Positions 48,578-56,950 of a stretch of DNA of 64,000 nt are shown here, in pieces (the first letter of the stretch is position 1; every line of letters starts with the position of its first letter). Made by a program: the position numbers and the translations under genes. Origin of the DNA: Solobacterium sp. (GTDB lineage: Bacteria > Bacillota_I > Bacilli_A > Erysipelotrichales > Erysipelotrichaceae); the NCBI GenBank assembly GCA_017510405.1, contig JAFWNG010000015.1, positions 46,648 to 110,647 of the forward strand, written 5' to 3'. The notes under the pieces are model-generated. The model made no database searches, was not told the DNA's origin, and saw nothing but the letters and a program-made list of their open reading frames with translations.

Positions 48578-48589
48578 TGCGTTAAAGTA

Positions 48590-49012
48590 TTATTCTCTGC
48601 GTGTTTCCGCGTCTTTGATCTGCAGATGCACCTGCAGCGGATCATCGCTGCTTTCGGCCGTGCGGATGCCGACACGGTACCAGATATCTTTCCGTATCAG
48701 CAGTTCCAGTGTTTCACCGGCACCGATCGATGACGGCTGATACGTGATGTTTTCCTGATCGTCCACCGGTTCCAGCACCAGTTCCGCGTCCGGCATATCA
48801 TCCCCTGCCAGGATCGTGAAGGTGTCGCGGGAGGTCGATATTTCTTCGTCCGCATAATAGAAGCCTTCCTCCATGGCGGCCGGAATGACGAATTCCAGAC
48901 GGATCATATCCTCTTCGGACGCTGCCCCTGTCTTCGCACATGCGGAGAGCGGCGAGAGCACTGCCGCAGCCAGCAGGATCCCTGCTGTTTTTCTGTACTT
49001 CATATGTTTCAT
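48590..49012 (-). CDS. Small lipoprotein of unknown function
   Basis: A 140-residue lipoprotein: a basic N-region, a hydrophobic core (AGILLAAAVLSPL) and the lipobox LSAC around residue 25, followed by an acidic domain of alternating strands ending VGIRTAESSDDPLQVHLQIK. No ribosome site is present. A perfect TATAAT (49019-49024) ends six bases before ATG 49012, so transcription probably starts on the A of that ATG. An ATG three codons later is also possible. No known family recognised. Confidence 0.72.
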   Translation of the reverse strand: MKHMKYRKTAGILLAAAVLSPLSACAKTGAASEEDMIRLEFVIPAAMEEGFYYADEEISTSRDTFTILAGDDMPDAELVLEPVDDQENITYQPSSIGAGETLELLIRKDIWYRVGIRTAESSDDPLQVHLQIKDAETRRE

Positions 49013-49018
49013 GAGGTG

Positions 49019-49024
49019 ATTATA
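49019..49024 (-). promoter_or_regulatory. -10 element of a probably leaderless gene
   Basis: A perfect TATAAT on the minus strand ends exactly six bases before the start codon of the lipoprotein gene; the -35 (TTCCGA, 17 bases further) is weak. Confidence 0.5.
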
Positions 49025-49062
49025 CAGCACTGCATGCCGATTCGGAACACAGGGTGTATTTC

Positions 49063-50160
49063 TTAATATTCTTCCATGTACGCACGAATTTCCTGCATGC
49101 GCTCACTCTGTGCGGCGCCGAACGGACAGCGGGAATCACAGTGTCCGCACTGAATGCAGTTGGAGGCGTTCACTTCCAGCATCTTATAGTGGTTCACTGC
49201 CATTGCGTCCCCTGCCAGCGCCAGGTCATAGTATTTGTTCACAAGGCCGATGTCGATGCCCATAGGACATGGTTTGCAGTGATTGCAGTAGACGCATCTG
49301 CCGCGTGTTTCCGCATGTTCATACGAAGCGATAATGGAATAGTCGGTCTCTTCCTCGCTTTTCTCATAATACGAAAGCAGGTCTTCGATCTGTGATACGC
49401 TCTTCGCACCGGGCAGCGCTGTCAGAACGCCGGGCTGATCCAGCACATAGCGCAGACACTGGTGCACCGTCAGCGCCTTTCCGAACGGCGATGTCTTTGC
49501 GTCCAGCAGTTGACCGCCGGACAGCGGCTTCATCACCGAGATGCCGATGCCGTCTTTTTCACAGCGCAGGAATACCTTCCGGCGCTCTTCCCATTCCCCG
49601 TAGGCATATTCTCCCTGACCGCGGTCATAGCCGGGATTCACGGAGAACATCAGCATGTCCACGTCCGCTTCGTCAAGGATCTGCAGGATGACTGCCGGCG
49701 TGTGCGAGGATACGCCGATATGGCGCACGATCCCCTGCTTCTTCAGATCCAGGATATAGTCATAGACACCGTTTTTCTTATAGGTCTCCCAGTCGGAGAT
49801 CTCATCCTGACAGTGGATGAAGCCGTAGTCGATGTAATCGGTGCGAAGCTGTTCCAGCTGCCACTGTACCGACTTCCGGATCGTATTCAGATCCAGTGAC
49901 CAGCCGTAGTCACCGCTTGTGTAATCCGCGCCGAAATGGATCTGGAAGAACACCTTGTCACGCACATCGTGCAGCGCTTCGCCATAGAGCGGAAACGCCG
50001 CTGCGCTGCCGGCCGCGAGGTCAAAGTAGTTGACGCCGCCTTCGTAAGCCCGGCGGATCGTGCGTATGGCTTCGTCGTGTTCCGCTTCAGCGATATAGGA
50101 AGAACCCATGCCGATCTCGGAGATCCTGTCGCCGGTCTTCCTGTTGACTCTGTATTTCAT
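49063..50160 (-). CDS. Aldo/keto reductase with C-terminal 4Fe-4S domain
   Basis: A 365-residue protein. The N-terminal barrel has NYFDLAAGS (catalytic Asp), YIDYGFIHCQDE with the active-site His region, and GVSSHTP. The C-terminus binds clusters: CVYCNHCKPCPMGIDI and later CIQCGHCDSRCPFG. Proteins of this layout are common in anaerobes and probably reduce carbonyl compounds using ferredoxin-like or NAD(P)H electrons. ATG 50160 is chosen for its AGGGGG ribosome site; the longer frame upstream is only the reverse of the repeat in the next gene. Confidence 0.92.
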   Translation of the reverse strand: MKYRVNRKTGDRISEIGMGSSYIAEAEHDEAIRTIRRAYEGGVNYFDLAAGSAAAFPLYGEALHDVRDKVFFQIHFGADYTSGDYGWSLDLNTIRKSVQWQLEQLRTDYIDYGFIHCQDEISDWETYKKNGVYDYILDLKKQGIVRHIGVSSHTPAVILQILDEADVDMLMFSVNPGYDRGQGEYAYGEWEERRKVFLRCEKDGIGISVMKPLSGGQLLDAKTSPFGKALTVHQCLRYVLDQPGVLTALPGAKSVSQIEDLLSYYEKSEEETDYSIIASYEHAETRGRCVYCNHCKPCPMGIDIGLVNKYYDLALAGDAMAVNHYKMLEVNASNCIQCGHCDSRCPFGAAQSERMQEIRAYMEEY

Positions 50161-50199
50161 ATCTTTGTCCCCCTTGTATGCGTATCTATGGTAACAGAA

Positions 50200-50223
50200 A
50201 AACTGCCGTATGATGCGGCAGTC
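50200..50223 (-). terminator. Terminator of the beta-helix lipoprotein gene
   Basis: ACTGCCG (50202-50208) pairs with CGGCAGT (50216-50222); on the minus strand it is followed by TTTTT. Confidence 0.8.
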
Positions 50224-50230
50224 TGGCATA

Positions 50231-51721
50231 TCATTCCGGTTTTGCCGGCGGTTCACCGTTCTCACCGTCCGGTTTTGCCGGCGGTTCACCGTTCTCACCG
50301 TCCGGTTTTGCCGGCGGTTCTCCGTCGGGACGTGCCGGCGGTTCGCCGTTCTCACCATCCGGTCTCTCCGGCGGCTGTCCGTCCGGCATTCCGCCGGGGC
50401 CGCCGTTTCCGGAGGTATATACAGCTTCGATCAGCTGCCCTTTGGAAGCTGTGCCTGCTTCCCAGGCAGTGCCGTTCACATAGAGCGTATGACCGTTCAG
50501 ATCAATGGAATCCGCGCTGCACGTCAGGGATGTGATATACGCGTCGTCTGTCAGGACCCATTTTGCGTTTCCGTTGAGTTCCACGTATACTTCGCCGGCT
50601 TCCCCATCCGCATTGACCGTACCGGTGAATACGGAACCGTCGTTCAGAATGAGATTGAGATGCGAAACATCATCAACGATCATATCGCCGTCGATCTTCT
50701 GGGAAGATGCCGTCATCGTGACCTGACCGCCGTTACTGCCGGCAGTGCCCCAGCCGGCCGCTTCCGCCCGCAGGAAGACGCCGACTCCGTTATTGACGAT
50801 CTCTGCGTCATTGAGCGTGATCTCTGCCACGGTGTTATTGACGAAAAAGATATCGCCGTTTGCGTTGGTCAGCGTACCGCCGTTCATGGTGAAGGACGCC
50901 AGGCCTTCCGCCGCGTCGCCGGACATGGACTGGTAGATCATGACTGCCTGGTATGTATCGGATTTGTCACTGTTCTTCGTATTGTTGTCGGCAGTCAGAG
51001 TGACATCGTTCAGCGTCACAGAGTTCTTTCCTTCCACGACGACCCCCTGGGAGGCGGTGGAGATCATCTCGGCGTTACTGACAGTAATATCCGCTGTCGA
51101 ATAGATGACCGGGGATCCTTTGCCGTCGGTCACATAGAGACCGCCGTTGACTTTGACAGTCCCGCCGCCCCGGTCGGAACGGATCGCCGCCGAGGAATTG
51201 CCGGTCGTATGGATATTCAGATTCTCCGCGGTCATCGTGCCCCCGCCCGTCGTCATCAGTCCGCCGGAACAGTTTCCGCTCGTCGTGATCACCGTGTTGG
51301 ATACGTTTACTTCCGTTCCCTGTCCGTAGCTGAATACGGCATTGGCGTGCGTGCCGTTGGTATCGATCACCGCGTCGCTGATATACAGCCTTGCGCTGTC
51401 CGCCGCAAAGACCGCGCTGTTTGCGCCGTAGAAGTCCGCTTCGTCGCCATCGGCTTCACCGGTCTTTACGATCTTTACGTTATAGTAGGAACTCTCGGTT
51501 CCGTTTTCTTCGATCACATGTTCTCCGTCCGCGCTGTTCTCCAGCGTTTCATTGATCTGGATGCTGTCAGCCTGCGGGACTGACGCCGTATCTGAAACAG
51601 CGGTATCCTGTGTTTCCGTTTCGGCTGAAGATGCTGAAGATGCGGCGGAAGTGACGGATGAACATCCGCCCAGGGCTGCGATCACAGCCAGTGCCGCTGT
51701 AGTTTTCACTGTTTTATTCAT
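50231..51721 (-). CDS. Beta-helix surface lipoprotein with Pro-Asp-Gly tail repeats
   Basis: A 496-residue lipoprotein (lipobox ALGGC, Cys about residue 20) with a Ser/Ala/Thr linker, then a right-handed beta-helix-like body of short repeating strands (AVFAADSARLYISDAVIDTN; NVSNTVITTSGNCSGGL; LNDAEIVNNGVGVFL). The C-terminus is an exact or near-exact 11-residue repeat GENGEPPAKPD. Such proteins are common in gut Bacillota and may bind carbohydrates. A similar Pro/Gly/Asp/Lys composition is inserted in the tannase-like lipoprotein of this window. AGGAGG precedes the ATG. Confidence 0.85.
   Translation of the reverse strand: MNKTVKTTAALAVIAALGGCSSVTSAASSASSAETETQDTAVSDTASVPQADSIQINETLENSADGEHVIEENGTESSYYNVKIVKTGEADGDEADFYGANSAVFAADSARLYISDAVIDTNGTHANAVFSYGQGTEVNVSNTVITTSGNCSGGLMTTGGGTMTAENLNIHTTGNSSAAIRSDRGGGTVKVNGGLYVTDGKGSPVIYSTADITVSNAEMISTASQGVVVEGKNSVTLNDVTLTADNNTKNSDKSDTYQAVMIYQSMSGDAAEGLASFTMNGGTLTNANGDIFFVNNTVAEITLNDAEIVNNGVGVFLRAEAAGWGTAGSNGGQVTMTASSQKIDGDMIVDDVSHLNLILNDGSVFTGTVNADGEAGEVYVELNGNAKWVLTDDAYITSLTCSADSIDLNGHTLYVNGTAWEAGTASKGQLIEAVYTSGNGGPGGMPDGQPPERPDGENGEPPARPDGEPPAKPDGENGEPPAKPDGENGEPPAKPE
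50236..50345 (-). repeat. 33-base in-frame tandem repeat
   Basis: Units 50236-50268 and 50269-50301 are identical; a third and fourth follow with changes. Each unit encodes eleven residues of the lipoprotein tail. Confidence 0.9.
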
Positions 51722-51872
51722 ACAGGTTCCTCCTGATGTCTGTTATATTAGACCGCCTGTATGAATTCTGTGTGAAGAAATCCTGCAGTATTTCTGAAAG
51801 AACATGCTTTGTGCTTCTGGTGAATCATGCCGGAGTTCTTTAAAATAGAACTGAAGAAAAGAGGAAACTGTC

Positions 51873-52829
51873 ATGGAAGAAAAGAAGTGGCCCGGTCCGA
51901 AGGGAATGATCCCGGAACCGGACAGAAACGCTGCCGACGCCAATATGCACAACCGGCGTTATCTGGATGAACTGCTTGTGGAAATGCGCATCATCGACGC
52001 GCTGGAACCGGATCTTACCCTGCGCCTGTTCAATGAAACGTTCGCATCGCCGATCATGATGCCGGCGTTCTCCCATCTGAACAAAGTCGGCATTACCGGC
52101 CGTACGCCGATGCAGGAGTACGCTGCCGCCGCAAAAGAAATGAACCTGGTCAATTGGGTCGGCATGGAGCCGGATGATGAATACGCCTCCATCGCCGCGG
52201 AAGGCGCCCGTACCGTACGCATCATCAAACCGTTCATGGATCACGAAGAGATCTTCCGGCAGATCGCGTTTGCGAAAGAACACAACGCCCTCGCAGTCGG
52301 TGTGGACATCGACCATGTATTCGGCAAAAACGGGAAATACGATGTCGTCGACGGCATTCCGCTCGGTCCCGTCACCCTGGAAGACCTGCGCTCCTACGTA
52401 CAGGCAGCCGGGGATACCCCGTTCATTGCCAAAGGCGTCCTGTCTGTCCTTGACGCCCGCAAGTGTGAAGACGCCGGATGCGCCGGCATCTTCGTCAGCC
52501 ATCACCACGGCCGTCTGCCCTTCGGCATTCCGCCGGTCCTTGCCCTGCAGGAGATCCGCCGAGCCATGCCGCAGACAGCCATGAAGATCTTCGCCGACTG
52601 TTCCATCGAGACCGGCTATGACGCATTCAAGGCGCTTGCTCTGGGCGCGGACGCAGTCTCGGTCGGCAGAGGCATCCTGCCGGGACTTCTCAAAGAAGGC
52701 AAAGACGGCGTCATAAAGAAAGTAAAACGGATGAATGAAGAACTGTCGGAAATGATGGGCTATACCGGCATACAGAATATGAGTCAGATGGACTCTTCCG
52801 TCATTCTTCATCACGGCAGACATTTATAA
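51873..52829 (+). CDS. FMN-dependent alpha-hydroxy-acid oxidase-like protein
   Basis: A 318-residue protein of the lactate/glycolate oxidase fold. FIAKGVLSVLDARKCEDAGCAGIFVSHHHGR includes the FMN Lys and the catalytic His-Gly-Arg region (here HHHGR instead of the usual NHGGR), and AVSVGRGIL binds the FMN phosphate. It is shorter than the 350-380 residue family average because the N-terminal part is reduced, so the substrate may differ. GAGGAAA precedes the ATG. In anaerobes such proteins may act as dehydrogenases instead of oxidases. Confidence 0.85.
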   Translation: MEEKKWPGPKGMIPEPDRNAADANMHNRRYLDELLVEMRIIDALEPDLTLRLFNETFASPIMMPAFSHLNKVGITGRTPMQEYAAAAKEMNLVNWVGMEPDDEYASIAAEGARTVRIIKPFMDHEEIFRQIAFAKEHNALAVGVDIDHVFGKNGKYDVVDGIPLGPVTLEDLRSYVQAAGDTPFIAKGVLSVLDARKCEDAGCAGIFVSHHHGRLPFGIPPVLALQEIRRAMPQTAMKIFADCSIETGYDAFKALALGADAVSVGRGILPGLLKEGKDGVIKKVKRMNEELSEMMGYTGIQNMSQMDSSVILHHGRHL

Positions 52830-52837
52830 GAACAGGA

Positions 52838-52868
52838 AAGGGAATACCGGATCACGATATTCCCTTTC
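52838..52868. terminator. Bidirectional terminator
   Basis: AAAGGGAATA pairs with TATTCCCTTT across an eleven-base loop between the convergent oxidase and tocopherol-cyclase-like genes. Confidence 0.75.
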
Positions 52869-52873
52869 GTTTG

Positions 52874-54007
52874 TTATTCTGTATACTCGCCGTATTCACA
52901 GCCGATATGCGTTGCTTCGATCTCATCGATCAGCACGTTCTCACCGTTCTGCTTCTCATACAGGCGTACGACGCCATAGCCGTTTCCGCCGTTCCAGAGA
53001 CGGTTGTGCTTCTTCGTTCCGTCCGGTGCTTCGTAGTTAACAAACAGCATGTCTTCTTTCCGGCACCATACTTCCGTTTCCATCACGGCATGGATGTTCT
53101 CCTGACGGACGGTCCAGTGAACAGTTTCTTCCAGTTCCTCGAAGGCAAACTGTGTCTGTACATGAAGATGGAGCTTTGAAAAGTTGAAATCGTACTCTTT
53201 CCCTTCGTAGTACATGACGCCGAGAAGACGCCGGTCGAGCGGAACGAAGTATACTTTCGGCCTTCCGCCGCCGATGTCAAAGACGCTGTTTTCCAGCTTC
53301 TTCTGCTCTTTTCTGCTGTAGAGGCAGTTTGAAGAAAGCCATACCCACGGACTGGTGAAGTCTCTTCCCCAGTTTTTATCCGCATACCCGAAGCAGGTCT
53401 CCGGCGTGACATCGTAGACGGTTTCGTTCCATGTGACCGTTCCGTCATACGCGGTCTTCATGCCTTCCGCATGCCAGTACATGGCAAATGCTTCGGCGTC
53501 CCGCAGCGGTCTGCTGGCACCATAGCCGACATTGAACGCGATCTTCTTGTCCACTGCAAGATCCCAGGACATCGTTCCAGCATCGCACATCCATTCCGGA
53601 TGCGCCTTCGCGTCTTCCGGTGAAACGGATACGCTTCCCTGCAGAAGTACTTCAGAAGCCAGGCAGTCATCCGCTTCGATCCGGTACGGTGCGCCTTTCT
53701 GAACCGTGACGGCATTCCAGCCGAAAAAGCGATGCAGCTGGGCAGCGTCTTTTCCCCAGCTTCCTGCCTTGACCATCAGATACGAGGGCTTCATGCCGGC
53801 TTCCTGTGAAGCGGGCAGCTGTCCGAATACCGGTTCGTCCCCTCCCAGTGCGGGATTGCATGTGAAAAACTCGATGAAGAACGGCTTCTCTTCCCCGGTC
53901 TCCCGGGAGATCCCGGTGAAGGAATGCCACCACCAGTCATATCCCTGATGGGCAAGCGGCCCTTTCAGCATGAATTCATCGCGGGTCAGATCCGGATGAT
54001 GAAACAT
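52874..54007 (-). CDS. Tocopherol-cyclase-like protein in the Dlt-like operon
   Basis: A 377-residue protein without signal peptide. The order of strands and the motifs YDWWWHSFTG, FGYADKNWGRDFTSPWVWLSSN and WNGGNGYGVVRLYE match the tocopherol-cyclase/hydroxyneurosporene-synthase type beta-barrel family. It is the last gene of the operon, two bases after the carrier-protein gene. A cyclase or isoprenoid role is not supported by neighbours; it could be a lipid-binding barrel that serves the envelope modification. Function unproven. Confidence 0.8.
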   Translation of the reverse strand: MFHHPDLTRDEFMLKGPLAHQGYDWWWHSFTGISRETGEEKPFFIEFFTCNPALGGDEPVFGQLPASQEAGMKPSYLMVKAGSWGKDAAQLHRFFGWNAVTVQKGAPYRIEADDCLASEVLLQGSVSVSPEDAKAHPEWMCDAGTMSWDLAVDKKIAFNVGYGASRPLRDAEAFAMYWHAEGMKTAYDGTVTWNETVYDVTPETCFGYADKNWGRDFTSPWVWLSSNCLYSRKEQKKLENSVFDIGGGRPKVYFVPLDRRLLGVMYYEGKEYDFNFSKLHLHVQTQFAFEELEETVHWTVRQENIHAVMETEVWCRKEDMLFVNYEAPDGTKKHNRLWNGGNGYGVVRLYEKQNGENVLIDEIEATHIGCEYGEYTE

Positions 54008-54009
54008 GT

Positions 54010-54240
54010 TTACTGCTCTTCCTGAAGACGCTGCACCATGCGGTACATGGCTTCGGCACTGTTGAAGTTTGCCGGTACGATTTCGGATGCCGGGATCGAG
54101 ATATCGAACGCATCGTTGATGGCAGCGATGATCTGCAGAAGATCAAAGGAGTCCAGTACTCCGTCGTCGATCAGTGTTGTGCAGTTTTCAAAATCCGCGT
54201 CGTCTTTTACATCCTGCAGTACTTCCAGTAATTCTTCCAT
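54010..54240 (-). CDS. Acyl/aminoacyl carrier protein
   Basis: A 76-residue four-helix carrier protein. Ser31 in DGVLDSFDLLQII is the phosphopantetheine site, and ISIPASEIVPANFNSAEAMY is the usual third-helix region. It resembles both DltC and the carrier proteins that occur beside PLP decarboxylases. It lies one base after the decarboxylase stop and two bases before the next gene. It should carry the amino acid loaded by the ligase. Confidence 0.92.
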   Translation of the reverse strand: MEELLEVLQDVKDDADFENCTTLIDDGVLDSFDLLQIIAAINDAFDISIPASEIVPANFNSAEAMYRMVQRLQEEQ

Positions 54241-54241
54241 G

Positions 54242-55420
54242 TCATTCTCCTTTCACGGGTGTATTCCACATATACATTTCCGTATGTTTTCTCACACATG
54301 TAACGGTATCGTTTTCCAGCAGATATACCGCCGGCAGATCACGGCTCAGGAACAGCGCCGCGCCTTCGCACATGGAGTATGCCCCGGCGTTGCGGAATGC
54401 CAGCACATCCCCTTCGTGCAGCACCGGCAGTTCGATATCCCGCACCAGTACGTCGGCGGTCGTGCAGAGCGCGCCGCAGATGCATACATGCGCAGTCTCC
54501 GTACCGGCATCTTTCAGGACATCGATCACGGGATGCTTCATGCCCATCATCTGTCCGTAATAGTTGATCTGATGCATGCCTCCGTCCAGAAGCACATAGT
54601 TCGTCTCGCCGTCCCGTTTGGTATCCATGACGCGGGACAGATACGTGCCGCACGCAGCCGCGAAGAACCGTCCGGCTTCCACGGTCACCTGCACATCCTC
54701 GCCGAAGGACGCAAGTTCCGCCTGCAGCGCCGCCAGCGGCTTCAGCGGATCACTGAAGTCTTCCCCTTCGAACAGGGAGACCGGCATGCCCGGACCGTAT
54801 TCCAGTTTTGCCAGCTTTACGCCGTATTCCTTTTCGATCCGTTCATAGAGTTCTTTCAGATATTCCAGTTCTCTGACCTTGCGGTCGCTTTTCTTCTGCA
54901 TCGTGCCGGCAAAGCAGTGGATCCCTGTGATCATGACATGCGGGAAAGACTCCCGTGTCCCGATCAGATGCAGAAGATCTTCCTCGCTCATACCGAACTG
55001 CGCGGCACAGCTTTTCCGTAAGAGCACATCTGCCGTACAGTCTTCTTTCGCCGCTTCCTGTTCCAGCATCTCCATGTGGCGGATGCTTTCGGCAGTAAAG
55101 GTGCGGATGCCGTACTGCAGAGCTCTTCGGATCATGTCCGGGGTCTTTACGACGCCCGATACCAGGATCTTTTCCGGTGCGATGTGAAGCGTATAGCAGA
55201 TCTCCAGTTCGCCCGGGCTGCAGACTTCCAGCGTATCGGTCAGTTCGCTCATGCAGGCGGTAATAAACGGATTTGCCTTGATGGAATAGCAGATGCGGTA
55301 TTTTCCGTCCGCGAGTTCACGTACGGCCTGTACGTGCTTCTTCAGCACATCCAGGTCAAAAACATAGGACGGTGTCCCGTATTCTGCGGCAATGTGTTTG
55401 AGAACGTCTGTACTGCTCAT
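54242..55420 (-). CDS. PLP-dependent decarboxylase (fold type III) of the Dlt-like operon
   Basis: A 392-residue enzyme of the diaminopimelate/ornithine decarboxylase fold. Lys48 in CYSIKANPF forms the PLP Schiff base; VTVEAGRFF binds the phosphate side, and CGALCTTADVL takes the place of the usual GxLCESxD active-site Cys motif. ATG 55420 (GGAGG ten bases upstream) overlaps the ligase stop by four bases (ATGA), so the two enzymes are coupled. In butirosin synthesis the related BtrK decarboxylates glutamate on a carrier protein; the gene order here suggests the same trick. A free amino acid substrate cannot be excluded. Confidence 0.88.
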   Translation of the reverse strand: MSSTDVLKHIAAEYGTPSYVFDLDVLKKHVQAVRELADGKYRICYSIKANPFITACMSELTDTLEVCSPGELEICYTLHIAPEKILVSGVVKTPDMIRRALQYGIRTFTAESIRHMEMLEQEAAKEDCTADVLLRKSCAAQFGMSEEDLLHLIGTRESFPHVMITGIHCFAGTMQKKSDRKVRELEYLKELYERIEKEYGVKLAKLEYGPGMPVSLFEGEDFSDPLKPLAALQAELASFGEDVQVTVEAGRFFAAACGTYLSRVMDTKRDGETNYVLLDGGMHQINYYGQMMGMKHPVIDVLKDAGTETAHVCICGALCTTADVLVRDIELPVLHEGDVLAFRNAGAYSMCEGAALFLSRDLPAVYLLENDTVTCVRKHTEMYMWNTPVKGE

Positions 55421-56934
55421 GCGATGCCCGCCTCCGTTTTCAGTAAATTCCGGTCGATCTTGCCGTTCTTGTTCAGCGGCATCTGCTCTTTTTGCAGGAT
55501 CTTCCCGGGACACATATACGCAGGAAGCACTTCTTTCAGATGGCCGGACAGTTCTTTTGGATCTGCCGTTCCGCTGTAGACAAGAACGATGCGTTTCCGC
55601 TTTGCGTCATACAGCGCGGCGGCCTGCTGCACGCCCTCTTTCTTCTGTGCCTGCGCCTCGATCTCACCGAGTTCGATCCGGTGGCCGAGATGCTTGATCT
55701 GGTGGTCCCTGCGTCCCTTGTAAAGCAGATCGCCGTCTTCATTATATACCGCAAGATCCCCGGTACGGTAGATGCGCTGCGGCCAGCGGTCATTGAGCGG
55801 ATTCTGTACGAACGCGCGGGATGTCGCCTCGGCATTGCGGTAATAGCCCAGTGCCAGACAGGTGCCGGATACACAGATCTCACCGGGAACGCCGGGCTCT
55901 GTGACCAGGCGGTCTTCCTCATCCAGCAGGAAGACGTCTTCGTTGTCAAACGCTTTTCCGATCGGTATCTCCCCTGCTTCGATGTCCGCATCCGTGACGA
56001 TGTGCCACGTGCAGTTGCAGGTGATCTCCGTCGGTCCGTATACGTTGATATACTCGGTATCCGGCAGATACTGTTTCCATTTCTTCAGATGCTTCACCGG
56101 CATGATCTCGCCGGAGAACAGCACTTTATGCACGGTATCCGGACATTTGTAGTCCAGTCCGTTCATGATCGATACGAAGCAGAGCGCGCTGACTGCCCAT
56201 GTCAGTACCGTCGCTCTGCAGTCATACAGCAGATCCATCAGATCTGTCGGCCGGGAGAAATATGCCCTTGGCACCATCTGCATATGCGCACCGGTATAGA
56301 GCATCGTATAGATGTCCTTGACGGAGACGTCAAAATCAAACGGCGCCTGGTTGGCAAGCACATCATCCTGGTTGATTCCGAATGTTCCCGCAAAGCGCGG
56401 AATGAAGTCGATGACCGACCGGTGACATACCGCCACGCCCTTCGGCGTACCGGTCGAGCCGCTGGTGAAATTCACATAGAGCGGGTCGGTATCCTGCGCT
56501 TTCCGGCGGGCTTCCGCCAGCGCTTCTTTCTGTATGACAGCGGTGCGCAGAACGTCTTCGATCACGCAGAGCGGATGTCCAGCAAAGCGCTCTTCCGCTT
56601 CGGCTTTGTGTTCCTCATCGGTAACGATGATCACCGGTTCAAGACTGGCAAGGATCTGATCCATGCGCTCTTTCGGCTGTCTCGTATCAAGGATGCAGTA
56701 GAAGCCGCCGGCATATACCGCCCCAAGCATGGCCGAGAGCACGCCCACGCCCTTTTCGGCATAGATGCCGACCGGGGACGCTTTTGTCACGCCGTTTGCC
56801 AGGAAAAATGAGCCGGCTGTCTCCGCGTTATGACGCAGCTGTTCAAATGTCAGTGTATGTTCCGTATCACTGCAGGCATTCCGCTGTCCGTAACGGACTG
56901 TTGAATCCTCCAGCCATTCCAGTATGTTTTTCAT
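55417..56934 (-). CDS. DltA-like amino acid adenylation enzyme
   Basis: A 505-residue adenylate-forming enzyme. FTSGSTGTPKG (156-166) is motif A3, ANQAPFDFDVSVKDIY (about 194-209) closely follows DltA, YGPTE is at 299-303, and NKNGKIDRNLL near the end holds the catalytic Lys. Ser274 in LFSGE stands where DltA usually has Cys (FCGE), a residue near the D-alanine pocket, so the amino acid may not be D-alanine. ATG 56934 follows AGGAAAGG. It should activate an amino acid and load it on the carrier protein. Confidence 0.9.
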   Translation of the reverse strand: MKNILEWLEDSTVRYGQRNACSDTEHTLTFEQLRHNAETAGSFFLANGVTKASPVGIYAEKGVGVLSAMLGAVYAGGFYCILDTRQPKERMDQILASLEPVIIVTDEEHKAEAEERFAGHPLCVIEDVLRTAVIQKEALAEARRKAQDTDPLYVNFTSGSTGTPKGVAVCHRSVIDFIPRFAGTFGINQDDVLANQAPFDFDVSVKDIYTMLYTGAHMQMVPRAYFSRPTDLMDLLYDCRATVLTWAVSALCFVSIMNGLDYKCPDTVHKVLFSGEIMPVKHLKKWKQYLPDTEYINVYGPTEITCNCTWHIVTDADIEAGEIPIGKAFDNEDVFLLDEEDRLVTEPGVPGEICVSGTCLALGYYRNAEATSRAFVQNPLNDRWPQRIYRTGDLAVYNEDGDLLYKGRRDHQIKHLGHRIELGEIEAQAQKKEGVQQAAALYDAKRKRIVLVYSGTADPKELSGHLKEVLPAYMCPGKILQKEQMPLNKNGKIDRNLLKTEAGIA

Positions 56935-56950
56935 ATCCGGGTTCCTTTCC

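Noticed and set aside
50236..50345. Possible CRISPR-like repeat
   Set aside because: Repeats are adjacent without spacers, in frame and coding.
50160..50358. N-terminal extension of the aldo/keto reductase with repeats of NRRQNRTVRTV
   Set aside because: The repeat is the reverse strand of the 33-base repeat that encodes the lipoprotein tail; the ribosome site at 50160 marks the true start.
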